From: Verrucomicrobiota bacterium
GTDB taxonomy: Bacteria; Verrucomicrobiota; Verrucomicrobiia; Opitutales; Opitutaceae
Direction of reading: 5' to 3'
DNA: 16,306 nt
Assembly (NCBI GenBank): GCA_023447015.1
Contig: JAEXPG010000562.1
Coordinates: forward strand, 1 to 16,306
Below are positions 6,611 through 14,247 of the stretch, piece after piece. Positions within the stretch are counted from its first letter, which is position 1, and the number at the start of each line of letters is the position of its first letter. Under the pieces are notes generated by a model that saw only the letters and a list, made by a program, of their open reading frames with translations, ran no database searches and was not told where the DNA came from. Both the position numbers and the translations under genes were made by a program.

Positions 6611-7314
6611 GCCATTTCCATCCGATTTTCGTGGCGATACCACTCGTTGCGGCGCTTGCGCTCGCGGGCTGCGGCAAGGCGGAGTCCGGTGCCGAGTCAG
6701 GCGGGCACGACCACGACGAACAAACCTCCGAAGAAGGCGAGGCGCCGGCGAAGTTCAAGGAAGGCCAGGGGCTTCTCCTGATCGACCGCACCAAGGAGGC
6801 GCTGGGAGTGCAGACCGGCGAGGTCGAAGAGCGGCCGGTAACTCACACCTACGAGCTCACCGCATCCGTGTTTGATGCCGGACCGCCTGCGCGCGCCAGT
6901 TCCCTGATGCCCGTCGAGATCGCTGACGACCTGGAAAAGCATCCACTTACCGAGGCGAAGCTTCTGGCGGTGCACCGCGACCTTGCGAAGGCGCTGAACC
7001 AAGTCGAAGTCGTCTTCGCCCTCCCGGGAAGTCCCGAGGTCGGCACGACAGTGACGCTCAACCTGGCCGGACCCGTCCGCGACAGCGTCGCTGTTCCGCG
7101 CTCGGCCCTGCTGCGGACGGCGACGGGCACGTTTGTTTATGTCGTCAACGGCGCTCACCTGCTGCGCACCCCGGTGCAGATCGGTTCCGGTGACGGCGCT
7201 TTCATCGAAATCCTCGATGGTCTCTATGCGGGCGACGTGGTCGCAACCGCCGCCGTCGAACAACTCTGGCTTACCGAGCTGCGCCTCACCAAGGGCGGCG
7301 GCCACAGCCACTAA
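6607..7314 (+). CDS. czcB: Short lipoprotein adaptor (membrane-fusion-like protein) lacking the lipoyl/hairpin domains
   Basis: A 235-aa lipoprotein: signal MSHFHPIFVAIPLVAALALAGC with lipobox LAGC (Cys22), then a His/Asp-rich stretch (HDHDE at 34-38). Residues about 55-85 ('LLIDRTKEALGVQTGEVEERPV') match the start of CzcB-like adaptors, and residues about 135-230 match their beta-barrel and membrane-proximal domains ('VAVPRSALLRTATGTFVYVV', 'LDGLYAGDVVA'). The middle lacks the biotinyl-lipoyl barrel-sandwich halves ('G.V..V.V..GD.V..GQ' signature) and the alpha-helical hairpin that contacts the outer-membrane factor; usual CzcB proteins are about 380-520 aa. The frame is intact, so this is a compact design or a precise internal loss, not a visible frameshift. 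The C-terminus is His-tagged (GGGHSH). It sits between the OEP and RND genes. Confidence 0.8.
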   Translation: MSHFHPIFVAIPLVAALALAGCGKAESGAESGGHDHDEQTSEEGEAPAKFKEGQGLLLIDRTKEALGVQTGEVEERPVTHTYELTASVFDAGPPARASSLMPVEIADDLEKHPLTEAKLLAVHRDLAKALNQVEVVFALPGSPEVGTTVTLNLAGPVRDSVAVPRSALLRTATGTFVYVVNGAHLLRTPVQIGSGDGAFIEILDGLYAGDVVATAAVEQLWLTELRLTKGGGHSH

Positions 7315-7335
7315 TCGCATCCCTTTGTTCCCAAC

Positions 7336-10300
7336 ATGATCGACAAGATTCTGGAATTTGCCCTTCGGCAGCGCGTCTTCGTGCTACTCGGGGCGCTCGC
7401 CCTTCTTGGCGCGGGCATCTGGGCGGCGCTTCGGCTCCCCATCGACGCGACGCCCGACATCACCAACGTGCAGGTGCAGATCAACACGGAGGTGCAAGGC
7501 TTGGCCCCCGAGGAGATCGAAAAGCTTGTTACATTCCCCATCGAAATGGAAATGAGCGGCGTGCCCGGCATGACCGAGCTGCGCTCCCTCTCCAAGACCG
7601 GCCTCTCACAGATCACGATGGTGTTCGGCGACGACGCCGACATCTTCCGCGCGCGGCAGCTCGTGAGCGAACGACTTCTGAATGCCGCGGAGGACTTGCC
7701 CGCCGGACTCAGCCCAAAGCTCGCGCCGATCACCACGGGCCTGAGCGACATCTTCTATTACGTCGTCGACTACACGGCTGAGGCTGCGAACAAGCCGGCC
7801 ACGCGCGCCGAGCAGCTCATGGAGCTGAAGTCGATCCACGATTTCGTGGTGAAACCGCAGCTCCGCACCGTCCCCGGCATCGCCGAGGTCAATGCGTCCG
7901 GTGGATACGAGAAGCAGATCGTCGTGCTGCCGCGGCCGGACGCGCTCCTTGCGACAGGCGTAACCTTCGGCGAGCTGGCTGAAGTCGTCGGGGAAAATGT
8001 CGAAAACGCCGGCGGTGGCGCCGTGCAGATCGGCGGCGAGCAGATTTCGATTCGTGCGGACAGCCGCGTGCAGACCGCGGACGAAATCGGGGCCCTGCCC
8101 ATCAAGTTCCGCGGTGCCGCGGCCAAGCCGCTTCTGGTCCGGGACGTGGCCGACGTGGGCATCGGCAGCAGCCTGCGCACCGGCTCCGCGACCCACAACG
8201 GGAAGGAAGCCGTGCTCGGCGCAGCGCTCATGCTCGCCGGGGAGAACTCCCGCATCATCTCCAGCCGCGTTGCGGAAAAACTCGAGGAGATCAAACCGAA
8301 GCTCCCGGCCGGCGTCACGATCACGACCGTGTACGACCGCACCGACCTCGTGGATCGCACCATCGCCACGGTGGAGAAGAACCTCTTCGAAGGTGCGATC
8401 TTCGTCGTTGTCGTCCTGCTCGCGCTGTTGGGCAACTGGCGCGCCGCGCTGATCGTCTCGCTCGCGATCCCGCTCTCGTTTCTCTTCGCGATCACCGGCA
8501 TGGTGAAGTTCGGTGTCTCGGGCAATCTGATGAGCCTGGGCGCGGTGGACTTCGGCCTGATCATCGATGGCGCGGTCGTAATGGTCGAAAACATCGTGAG
8601 GCGGCTCGGTGTGCGGCAACATGAGCTGCACCGCACCCTCACGCTCGAAGAGCGCCTGCACACCGTCCTCGCTGCGGCGAAGGAAGTGGGAAAGCCGATG
8701 TTCTTCGGCGTCCTCATCATCACCATCGTTTACGTGCCGATCCTCTCCCTCACCGGAATCGAGGGGAAGATGTTCAAGCCGATGGCCCTCACGGTCATCT
8801 TCGCGCTCGTCGGCGCGCTCATTCTCGCGCTTACGCTGATGCCGGTGCTCTGCTCGTACTTCCTGCGCGGCAAGATCACCGAAGAGGACAACTTCGTGAT
8901 TCGCTTTGCGAAACGGCTCTATCGCCCGGCACTCGACGTAGCGCTCCGACTTCGCTGGCTGTTTGTCGGCGGGGCCATTGCCCTGTTTGCGCTCTCGGTC
9001 GTGGTGTTCAATCGGCTCGGCGCGGAGTTTGTGCCGCAGCTCGACGAGGGCTCGTTTGCGACGTTCATGATTCGCACCAACAGCATCGGCCTCGATGCGT
9101 CGCTGGCCCTGCAGGAGCGCGGGGAGAAGATCATCCAAGCGAAGTTTCCCGGTGTGACGCACACGTTCTCCCGTATCGGTACGGCCGAGGTCGCGACCGA
9201 CCCGATGGGTGTCAACGTCGCCGACACCTACATCTTCTATCGGCCCTTCGACGAATGGGCCAAAGACGAGGACGGGAGAACGCTGACAAAGGATCAGGTT
9301 GCGACACGCATGGCGGCCGAACTCGCGGCACAGCTGCCCGCCGAGTCGCACCTGTTCTCGCAGCCCATCGAAATGCGGTTCAACGAGATCCTCGAAGGCA
9401 CTCGTGCGGACATCGCGGTGAAGGTCTTCGGCGACGACTATGCCGAGATCGAGCGCATCGCCTCACAGACGCGCGAGATCCTCGAAACCGTGCCGGGCGC
9501 AGCCGACGTCGAGTTCGACGCGCTGGGCAAAGCTCCGATGCTTGAGATCAAACTCCGCCGCGAGGCGATGACTCGATACAACGTCCACGCGAGCGAGGTG
9601 AACGCCACCGTCGCCACCGCACTCGCCGGGACGGAAACCGGTGTGATTGTCGACGGCAACCGGCGCTATCCCATTGTGGTGCGCCTGCCGGAAAACCTGC
9701 GAGCGGCGTTCGACGAGCTCAAGCACCTCCCGCTGCGGTCCTCGCACGAGGAGGGGGTGATCACCCTCGGGCAGGTCGCGGACTTCGTGGTGACCGACAG
9801 GGTCAACGCGATCTCTCGCGAGTTCGGCCAACGCCGTGCCGCGATCATGGTCAATCTGCGCGGCCGCGACGTGGAAAGCTTCGTCAACGAGGCGAAAGCC
9901 AAGGTGGACGCGACGGTCAAGCTGCCGCCCGGCTACAACATCGAGTTCGGTGGGCAGTTCAAAAACCTCCAGGAAGCCCGCGCCCGGCTCGCGGTCATCG
10001 TTCCAGTCGCGTTGGGGGTGATCTTCCTGCTCATCTTCATCGCGTTTGGGAGCCTGCGCCAGGCGCTTCTCGTCTACTCCGGGATTCCGCTCGCCGTCAC
10101 CGGCGGCGTGTTATCCCTATGGTTACGAGGCCTGCCATTTTCCATCTCTGCGGGCATCGGCTTCATCGCGCTCAGTGGTGTGGCAGTGCTCAACGGCGTG
10201 ATGCTCGTGAGCTACTTCAACCAGCTTCGCGAACAGGGGCGCACGGTTCGCGAGGCCACGATCGAAGGCGCGCTCACCCGGCTGCGGCCGATCCTGATGA

Positions 10301-10506
10301 CTGCGCTGGTTGCCTCCCTCGGTTTCCTCCCGATGGCGCTCGCGCACGGGGCGGGCGCCGAAGTCCAGCGCCCGCTGGCGACCGTCGTCATCGGTGGAAT
10401 CATCAGCGCGACCTTCCTCACGCTGGTCCTGCTGCCTGCGCTCTATGATCGCTTCGAACGCGATCCGGCAGCCGCCAAGGCGGCGGCTCCGGCGGCAGCC
10501 CAATAG
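7336..10506 (+). CDS. czcA: CzcA-type heavy-metal RND efflux pump
   Basis: A 1056-aa RND transporter of normal HME-RND length, with 12 expected TM helices: one at about 13-33, blocks at about 345-540 and 880-1040, and two large periplasmic loops. TM4 carries the HME-1 signature VDFGLIIDGAVVMVEN, with Asp405, Asp411 and Glu418 matching the proton-relay acids of CzcA. CusA-type Cu/Ag pumps differ here, so Zn/Co/Cd (or Ni) is the likely substrate. Other landmarks are 'LPIDATPDITNVQVQINTE' near the N-terminus and 'FVPQLDEGSF' after TM7. It exports periplasmic or membrane-derived metal through the partner OEP. It starts 21 bp after the adaptor gene, without a Shine-Dalgarno sequence but with a CCCTTTGTTCCC tract. 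Exact metal specificity cannot be read from the sequence. Confidence 0.95.
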   Translation: MIDKILEFALRQRVFVLLGALALLGAGIWAALRLPIDATPDITNVQVQINTEVQGLAPEEIEKLVTFPIEMEMSGVPGMTELRSLSKTGLSQITMVFGDDADIFRARQLVSERLLNAAEDLPAGLSPKLAPITTGLSDIFYYVVDYTAEAANKPATRAEQLMELKSIHDFVVKPQLRTVPGIAEVNASGGYEKQIVVLPRPDALLATGVTFGELAEVVGENVENAGGGAVQIGGEQISIRADSRVQTADEIGALPIKFRGAAAKPLLVRDVADVGIGSSLRTGSATHNGKEAVLGAALMLAGENSRIISSRVAEKLEEIKPKLPAGVTITTVYDRTDLVDRTIATVEKNLFEGAIFVVVVLLALLGNWRAALIVSLAIPLSFLFAITGMVKFGVSGNLMSLGAVDFGLIIDGAVVMVENIVRRLGVRQHELHRTLTLEERLHTVLAAAKEVGKPMFFGVLIITIVYVPILSLTGIEGKMFKPMALTVIFALVGALILALTLMPVLCSYFLRGKITEEDNFVIRFAKRLYRPALDVALRLRWLFVGGAIALFALSVVVFNRLGAEFVPQLDEGSFATFMIRTNSIGLDASLALQERGEKIIQAKFPGVTHTFSRIGTAEVATDPMGVNVADTYIFYRPFDEWAKDEDGRTLTKDQVATRMAAELAAQLPAESHLFSQPIEMRFNEILEGTRADIAVKVFGDDYAEIERIASQTREILETVPGAADVEFDALGKAPMLEIKLRREAMTRYNVHASEVNATVATALAGTETGVIVDGNRRYPIVVRLPENLRAAFDELKHLPLRSSHEEGVITLGQVADFVVTDRVNAISREFGQRRAAIMVNLRGRDVESFVNEAKAKVDATVKLPPGYNIEFGGQFKNLQEARARLAVIVPVALGVIFLLIFIAFGSLRQALLVYSGIPLAVTGGVLSLWLRGLPFSISAGIGFIALSGVAVLNGVMLVSYFNQLREQGRTVREATIEGALTRLRPILMTALVASLGFLPMALAHGAGAEVQRPLATVVIGGIISATFLTLVLLPALYDRFERDPAAAKAAAPAAAQ

Positions 10507-10537
10507 TCCCGTTGTTCACCCTTCATTCACCGCAACC

Positions 10538-11002
10538 ATGAAAACAAAATACGCACTAGGTATCTTCGCTGCGCTCGCCTTCTCGGCTGGCGCGTTGTTC
10601 GCCAAGCCCATCCCTGGACCCAAGGGTGGTCGCATCCTCACCGAAGCCGCGCCGCACGCGGAGTTCTTCGTCGATGCGAACCACCATGTGGTGATCAGTT
10701 TCTATGACGCTGACCTGAAGCCCGTGCCCGCTTCCGAGCAGGTTGCGACAGTCACAGCCGAGGCGCCCTCCGGGAAGACAAAGCTGGACTTCGCCACCAA
10801 GGACGGGGCCTTGGTGTCCAAGGCCCCGTTACCGGCCGGCGAGGGCTATCGCGTAGTGGTGCAGTTGAAGACGGCCCCGGCGGCGAAGTCGTCCAATTAC
10901 CGCATCGAATTCCATGCGGAGGCCTGCGCCGAGTGCAAGCGTGCCGAATACGCCTGCGTATGCGCCGAGGCCGGAGGCGAGCACGAGGGCCACGGACATT
11001 GA
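10538..11002 (+). CDS. Periplasmic protein with C-terminal Cys/His metal-binding tail
   Basis: A 154-aa protein with a signal peptide (MKTKYALGIFAALAFSAGALFA, cleavage about residue 22). Residues about 27-125 look like one beta-sandwich domain ('HVVISFYDADLKPV', 'YRVVVQL', 'NYRIEFH'). The tail, 126-154, is a dense set of metal ligands: H126, C130, C133, C140, C142, H149, H152 and H154. I do not recognise a named family. The protein is a distant paralogue of the product of the next gene. It starts 31 bp after the RND pump gene and probably binds metal in the periplasm, as a buffer or donor to the pump; that is inference from the ligands and position. A C/T-rich tract, not a Shine-Dalgarno sequence, precedes the ATG. 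Confidence 0.75.
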   Translation: MKTKYALGIFAALAFSAGALFAKPIPGPKGGRILTEAAPHAEFFVDANHHVVISFYDADLKPVPASEQVATVTAEAPSGKTKLDFATKDGALVSKAPLPAGEGYRVVVQLKTAPAAKSSNYRIEFHAEACAECKRAEYACVCAEAGGEHEGHGH

Positions 11003-11075
11003 CCGGCGGCGGGGCGATCCGGCCCGTCACCGCCACCTTCTCCGAACCAAGAACCCGATACCGAGGACAAATTCC

Positions 11076-11489
11076 ATGTTCGCTCCAAGACCAGTTCGTT
11101 GGATCTTCCTCGTGGTGATCCTCCTTGCGTCGATCACGCGAATTTCGGCCGCTCCGAAGGAGCCGGCATTACCCGAGACAGGGGTCAACGTCGTCCGCGA
11201 GAAAGGCGGTTGGCTCAATATCGAGGCGCTGGAAAACCGGCTGACCCTGCGGTTCTTCGACGCTGAAAAGCAACCTCAGGCGCCCGATGTCGAGCGGGGC
11301 TCTGCGCGCGTGGTCTCCCCTTCGCGGGATGATCACCGGGTCGTGCTCAGCCGGGACGGCGACGCGCTTCTTTCCCCGGCGAAGATTCGCCCGCCGTGGG
11401 TGTTCCGGATCCATCTCGTCCTCTATCGGGAGGGTGATTCCGCAGCAGAAAGCTTCGTTATCCACTATCCCGACAGGAAAAAGCAATGA
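11076..11489 (+). CDS. Periplasmic beta-sandwich protein, paralogue of the preceding gene without the Cys/His tail
   Basis: A 137-aa protein with a signal peptide or N-terminal anchor (hydrophobic core IFLVVILLASI at residues 10-20, possible cleavage after ISAA near 26). The mature part lines up with the upstream protein: KGGWLNIEA against KGGRILTEA, LRFFDAEKQPQAP against ISFYDADLKPVPA, DGDALLS against DGALVS, FRIHLVL against YRVVVQL, and SFVIHY against NYRIEF. It ends at that point (PDRKKQ) and has no cysteine. The start at 11076 follows a weak GAGGA site. The stop overlaps the next gene by ATGA. The function is unknown; it may be a structural partner of the tailed paralogue. Confidence 0.7.
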   Translation: MFAPRPVRWIFLVVILLASITRISAAPKEPALPETGVNVVREKGGWLNIEALENRLTLRFFDAEKQPQAPDVERGSARVVSPSRDDHRVVLSRDGDALLSPAKIRPPWVFRIHLVLYREGDSAAESFVIHYPDRKKQ

Positions 11490-11887
11490 GATCACTCGTT
11501 CCGATACTGATCGCCGCTGCACTCTTGAGCGGCTGCGCGACCATCTCGGCCCCGGATGCGAAGATCGCTCGCGTGCCGATCACTACGGAGGCGGCCGATG
11601 GACTGCATTTCGTCGGCCCCGATCTGCGCATCGTCGACGGGCGGTTGGTGCTCAACGGCAGTGTGCGTCGCACCTCGCGCTTCCGGCCGTTCGGCGACCA
11701 GCATGTCGACGTGGAGTTTCGCGATTCCAGAAGCACTTGTCTTGCGCTCCGTTCGTCTCCCCTGCGGTTCCAACGCAAGAGATTCGGGCCGCCATGGCCG
11801 GCGCATTTCTCCATGGCCGTCGAGCAATGGCCGGAAGGCACAGCCATGCTCTTGATTCGCACTCACGCGGGGGCCAGCCACCTCTAG
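11486..11887 (+). CDS. Small lipoprotein of unknown function
   Basis: A 133-aa protein with a lipoprotein signal (MRSLVPILIAAALLSGC, lipobox LSGC, Cys17). The mature part has beta-strand-like segments ('GLHFVGPDLRIVDGRLVLNGSV', shown in part: residues about 39-60) and a second Cys at about 85. I recognise no family. It is coupled to the preceding gene by ATGA with AGGA upstream, and an 82-bp gap with a candidate promoter separates it from the P-type ATPase gene. Its place suggests an envelope accessory factor for the metal-efflux system. Confidence 0.65.
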   Translation: MRSLVPILIAAALLSGCATISAPDAKIARVPITTEAADGLHFVGPDLRIVDGRLVLNGSVRRTSRFRPFGDQHVDVEFRDSRSTCLALRSSPLRFQRKRFGPPWPAHFSMAVEQWPEGTAMLLIRTHAGASHL

Positions 11888-11907
11888 TTCACCGCCCTCG
11901 CCGCCCC

Positions 11908-11940
11908 TTGAACTACCACTTCAACCGCTTGCGGTATCGT
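11908..11940 (+). promoter_or_regulatory. Candidate promoter with inner palindrome upstream of the P-type ATPase gene
   Basis: TTGAAC (11908-11913) and TATCGT (11935-11940) are 21 bp apart, an overlong spacer as in MerR-controlled promoters. A palindrome ACCGC-TT-GCGGT (11924-11935) lies at the right side of the spacer and touches the -10. It is off-centre compared with known MerR operators, so ordinary read-through from the upstream operon is just as likely. Confidence 0.25.
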
Positions 11941-11969
11941 AGACTTGTTGCCCGGAAGCCTTTCCCAAT

Positions 11970-13928
11970 ATGAGTTCCCACGACGAAAACGAGAGCTGTG
12001 AGCACTCAAGCTGCGGCTGCGAGCACAACGATCCGAGTCCTTGGCCGACCCGGAGTCTCGCCGTTGCTGCACTGCTCAATGTCGGGGCGCTGATCCTGCA
12101 CTGGCTGCAATTCGGAGAGTCGGATGTTCCCAAGTGGCTCGCCGCCGCGGCGGTCGTGTTTGGCGGCTGGTTTCTGCTCCCAAGCGCTTGGGGGGCGGCG
12201 CGGCAACTTCGCCCCAATATCAACCTCTTGATGGTGGTCGCGACCCTTGGCGCAGCTGGTATCGGCGAGTGGGTCGAAGCGGCGACTGTCGTCGTGCTCT
12301 TCGGCGTGGCCGAATGGTTGGAAGGGTGGGCGGACCGTCGCGCCCGCCGGGCGGTCGGCGCTCTGCTCGAACTCGCTCCGGATACGGCCTTGGTTAAGCT
12401 CGATGGCCGTAGCGTGGAAGCGAAAGTGGAGGAGATCGCCGTCGATGCCGTCATCATCGTCAAGAACGGCGAACGGATCCCACTCGACGGTGTCGTCGCG
12501 GGCGGACGTTCCGCTGTCAATCAGGCTCCGATCACTGGTGAGTCGGTGCCGGTCGACAAGCAGCCCGGCGATTCGGTGTTCGCCGGCTCCATCAACGGCG
12601 AGGGCTCGCTGGAGATTCGCGTGACGAAACGCTCGGGCGATACGACGCTCGCTCGCATCATCCGGCTGGTCGAGGAGGCCCAGGAGCAGAAGGCGCCGAT
12701 GCAGCGCTTTGTCGATGTCTTCGCGCGCTACTACACTCCGGCGGTTTCCATCGCGGCACTCATGGTCCTGGTCATACCGCCACTCGTGTTCGGAGGAGAG
12801 TGGCAGGTATGGCTCTACCGGGCCTGCGTGCTTCTCATCATCGCTTGTCCTTGTGCATTGGTGATATCGACGCCCGTGAGTGTCGTCGCCGGGCTCACGG
12901 CGCTCGCCCGCCGCGGCGTGCTGGTGAAAGGCGGTGCGCACCTGGAGTCCATCGGGAAGCTGCGCGCGCTGGCTCTCGACAAGACGGGCACGCTTACGCA
13001 GGGAAAGCCGCGCGTCCTTCGTATCGAGCGGGTCACGGCGAGCGAGCAGCAGACGTTGCGGGTCGCCGCGGCGATCGATGAACACTCCTCCCATCCGCTC
13101 GCGCAGGCCATCGTCGCGCAGGCGCGAGACCAGCGGATCTCGTTCGACGCGGCGGTGGATTTCCAGGCGAAGCCCGGTCGTGGTGCCGAAGCGATGTGCG
13201 AAGGGATGGCCGTGTTTGTCGGCAATCATCGTTTCGCCCACGAGCTCGGCGTGTGTTCGCCGGAGTTGGAACAACGACTTTCCGCCATCGAAGCGAGCGG
13301 GCTCACTGCCGTTGTTGTCGGTGAGAAACCAGCCGGTGGCGCTCCCGGACGCGTGCTCGGTGTGATCGCCGTGGGCGATGCTGTACGGAGCAACGCCCGC
13401 GCCGCCATCGCGGCTCTGCATGCGGTCGGACTCAAGCAGATCGTCATGCTCAGCGGTGACAACCAGCGGACCGCCGACGCCATCGCGCACGAGGTGGGTA
13501 TCGACATGGCAAAGGGCGACCTGCTGCCGGAAGACAAGGTGGCAGCAGTCCGGACACTGCGCACAAAGCACGGCGTCGTGGGCATGGTCGGCGACGGCGT
13601 CAACGATGCCCCGGCGATGGCGACGGCGAACCTCGGCATCGCGATGGGCGTGGCGGGCACCGATGCCGCCATCGAAACGGCTGACATCGCCCTGATGCGC
13701 GACGATCTCGGAATGATTGCCGAGGCTGTGCGGGTGGGAAAGCGCACGCTCGGCATCATTCGTTTCAATATCGCCTTCGCACTTGGCTTGAAGGCGCTGT
13801 TTTTGGTGCTCGCCGTTTTCGGTATCACCAGCCTTTGGCTGGCTATCATGGCGGATACGGGGGCGACGCTGCTGGTCGTCGCCAACGCCCTGCGCCTCCT
13901 CAAAACGAAAAGCGGGAGGAAACCCTGA
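11970..13928 (+). CDS. cadA: P1B-2-type Zn2+/Cd2+/Pb2+-exporting ATPase without N-terminal HMA domain
   Basis: A 652-aa heavy-metal P-type ATPase that pumps divalent metal from cytosol to periplasm. Landmarks: TGES (189-192, actuator), Cys293-Pro-Cys295 in TM6, phosphorylated Asp337 in DKTGTLT, His375-Pro376 in SSHPL, and GDGVND (541-546). TM7-TM8 have Lys608 and Asp629 (MADTGATLLVVANALRLL), 21 residues apart as in ZntA K693/D714; with CPC these define P1B-2, so Zn/Cd/Pb rather than Cu. The usual ferredoxin-like HMA domain (about 70 aa with CxxC) is absent. Instead the first 30 residues carry H4, C10, H12, C15, C17 and H19. No good Shine-Dalgarno sequence is visible before the ATG. It ends 1 bp before the next gene. 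The family is firm; cadA versus zntA naming is conventional. Confidence 0.95.
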   Translation: MSSHDENESCEHSSCGCEHNDPSPWPTRSLAVAALLNVGALILHWLQFGESDVPKWLAAAAVVFGGWFLLPSAWGAARQLRPNINLLMVVATLGAAGIGEWVEAATVVVLFGVAEWLEGWADRRARRAVGALLELAPDTALVKLDGRSVEAKVEEIAVDAVIIVKNGERIPLDGVVAGGRSAVNQAPITGESVPVDKQPGDSVFAGSINGEGSLEIRVTKRSGDTTLARIIRLVEEAQEQKAPMQRFVDVFARYYTPAVSIAALMVLVIPPLVFGGEWQVWLYRACVLLIIACPCALVISTPVSVVAGLTALARRGVLVKGGAHLESIGKLRALALDKTGTLTQGKPRVLRIERVTASEQQTLRVAAAIDEHSSHPLAQAIVAQARDQRISFDAAVDFQAKPGRGAEAMCEGMAVFVGNHRFAHELGVCSPELEQRLSAIEASGLTAVVVGEKPAGGAPGRVLGVIAVGDAVRSNARAAIAALHAVGLKQIVMLSGDNQRTADAIAHEVGIDMAKGDLLPEDKVAAVRTLRTKHGVVGMVGDGVNDAPAMATANLGIAMGVAGTDAAIETADIALMRDDLGMIAEAVRVGKRTLGIIRFNIAFALGLKALFLVLAVFGITSLWLAIMADTGATLLVVANALRLLKTKSGRKP

Positions 13929-13929
13929 A

Positions 13930-14184
13930 ATGTCGCGTGCCGAGAAAAGCGCACGAAAACAACCGGCATTGGAAACCGGAATTCCCTGGATGTTCTGGGG
14001 CCTGCTCATCGGGTGGATGGCCGGCGCGATCGACGAATTCATGGAGGGCATCTCCATGTTCCGCATGATGGCAGGCGGAATCGCCGGACTGCTGTTGGGC
14101 GCCCTGCTCGATGCTGTCCGTAACCAGCGCCAGAAACGCCCGGCGGCGAAATCCCCGCAGAACCGTCGAGGGAAACCGCGTTGA
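13930..14184 (+). CDS. Small two-helix glycine-rich membrane protein
   Basis: An 84-aa protein with a basic N-terminus, two hydrophobic helices at about residues 16-33 (IPWMFWGLLIGWMAGAI) and 45-61 (MMAGGIAGLLLGALL), and a very basic tail rich in Arg, Lys and Gln. The helices have GxxxG-like spacing, which favours packing in the membrane. The DEFMEG loop holds acidic residues and there are four methionines between 36 and 47. The start is 1 bp after the ATPase stop, with GGGAGGAA upstream, so it is very likely coexpressed with the ATPase. I do not recognise a family; an ATPase-associated small protein is the simplest reading. Confidence 0.65.
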   Translation: MSRAEKSARKQPALETGIPWMFWGLLIGWMAGAIDEFMEGISMFRMMAGGIAGLLLGALLDAVRNQRQKRPAAKSPQNRRGKPR

Positions 14185-14202
14185 GTGGTGTATTACTTTC
14201 GT

Positions 14203-14223
14203 GGGTCACGGCGTCGTGATCCC
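14203..14223. other. Hairpin between the small membrane protein gene and the last + strand gene
   Basis: GGG-TCACG and CGTGA-TCCC pair as 8 bp around the loop GCGT with one bulged A (14219). No T-run follows on the + strand (GACAAAAGC), so it is not an intrinsic terminator. It may stabilise the upstream message. Confidence 0.4.
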
Positions 14224-14247
14224 GACAAAAGCAGAAAGGACTGAATC

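Noticed and set aside
6607..7314. Frameshifted or truncated full-length CzcB
   Set aside because: The frame is continuous from lipobox to C-terminus, both ends are coupled normally to neighbours, and no leftover lipoyl or hairpin coding sequence is found in other frames.
7606..9351. 581-codon open frame on the minus strand inside czcA
   Set aside because: It is antisense to a fully canonical RND pump gene; the product is rich in Arg, Asp, Glu and His with no fold-like pattern. It results from high third-position G+C.
7336..10506. Assignment of the RND pump as CusA (Cu/Ag)
   Set aside because: TM4 has the DFGxxxDGAVVMVEN pattern of divalent-metal HME-1 pumps, not the CusA pattern.
12006..14066. 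686-codon open frame on the minus strand across the P-type ATPase gene
   Set aside because: It is antisense to an ATPase with all motifs present; it has no recognisable domain and its composition is that of a shadow frame.
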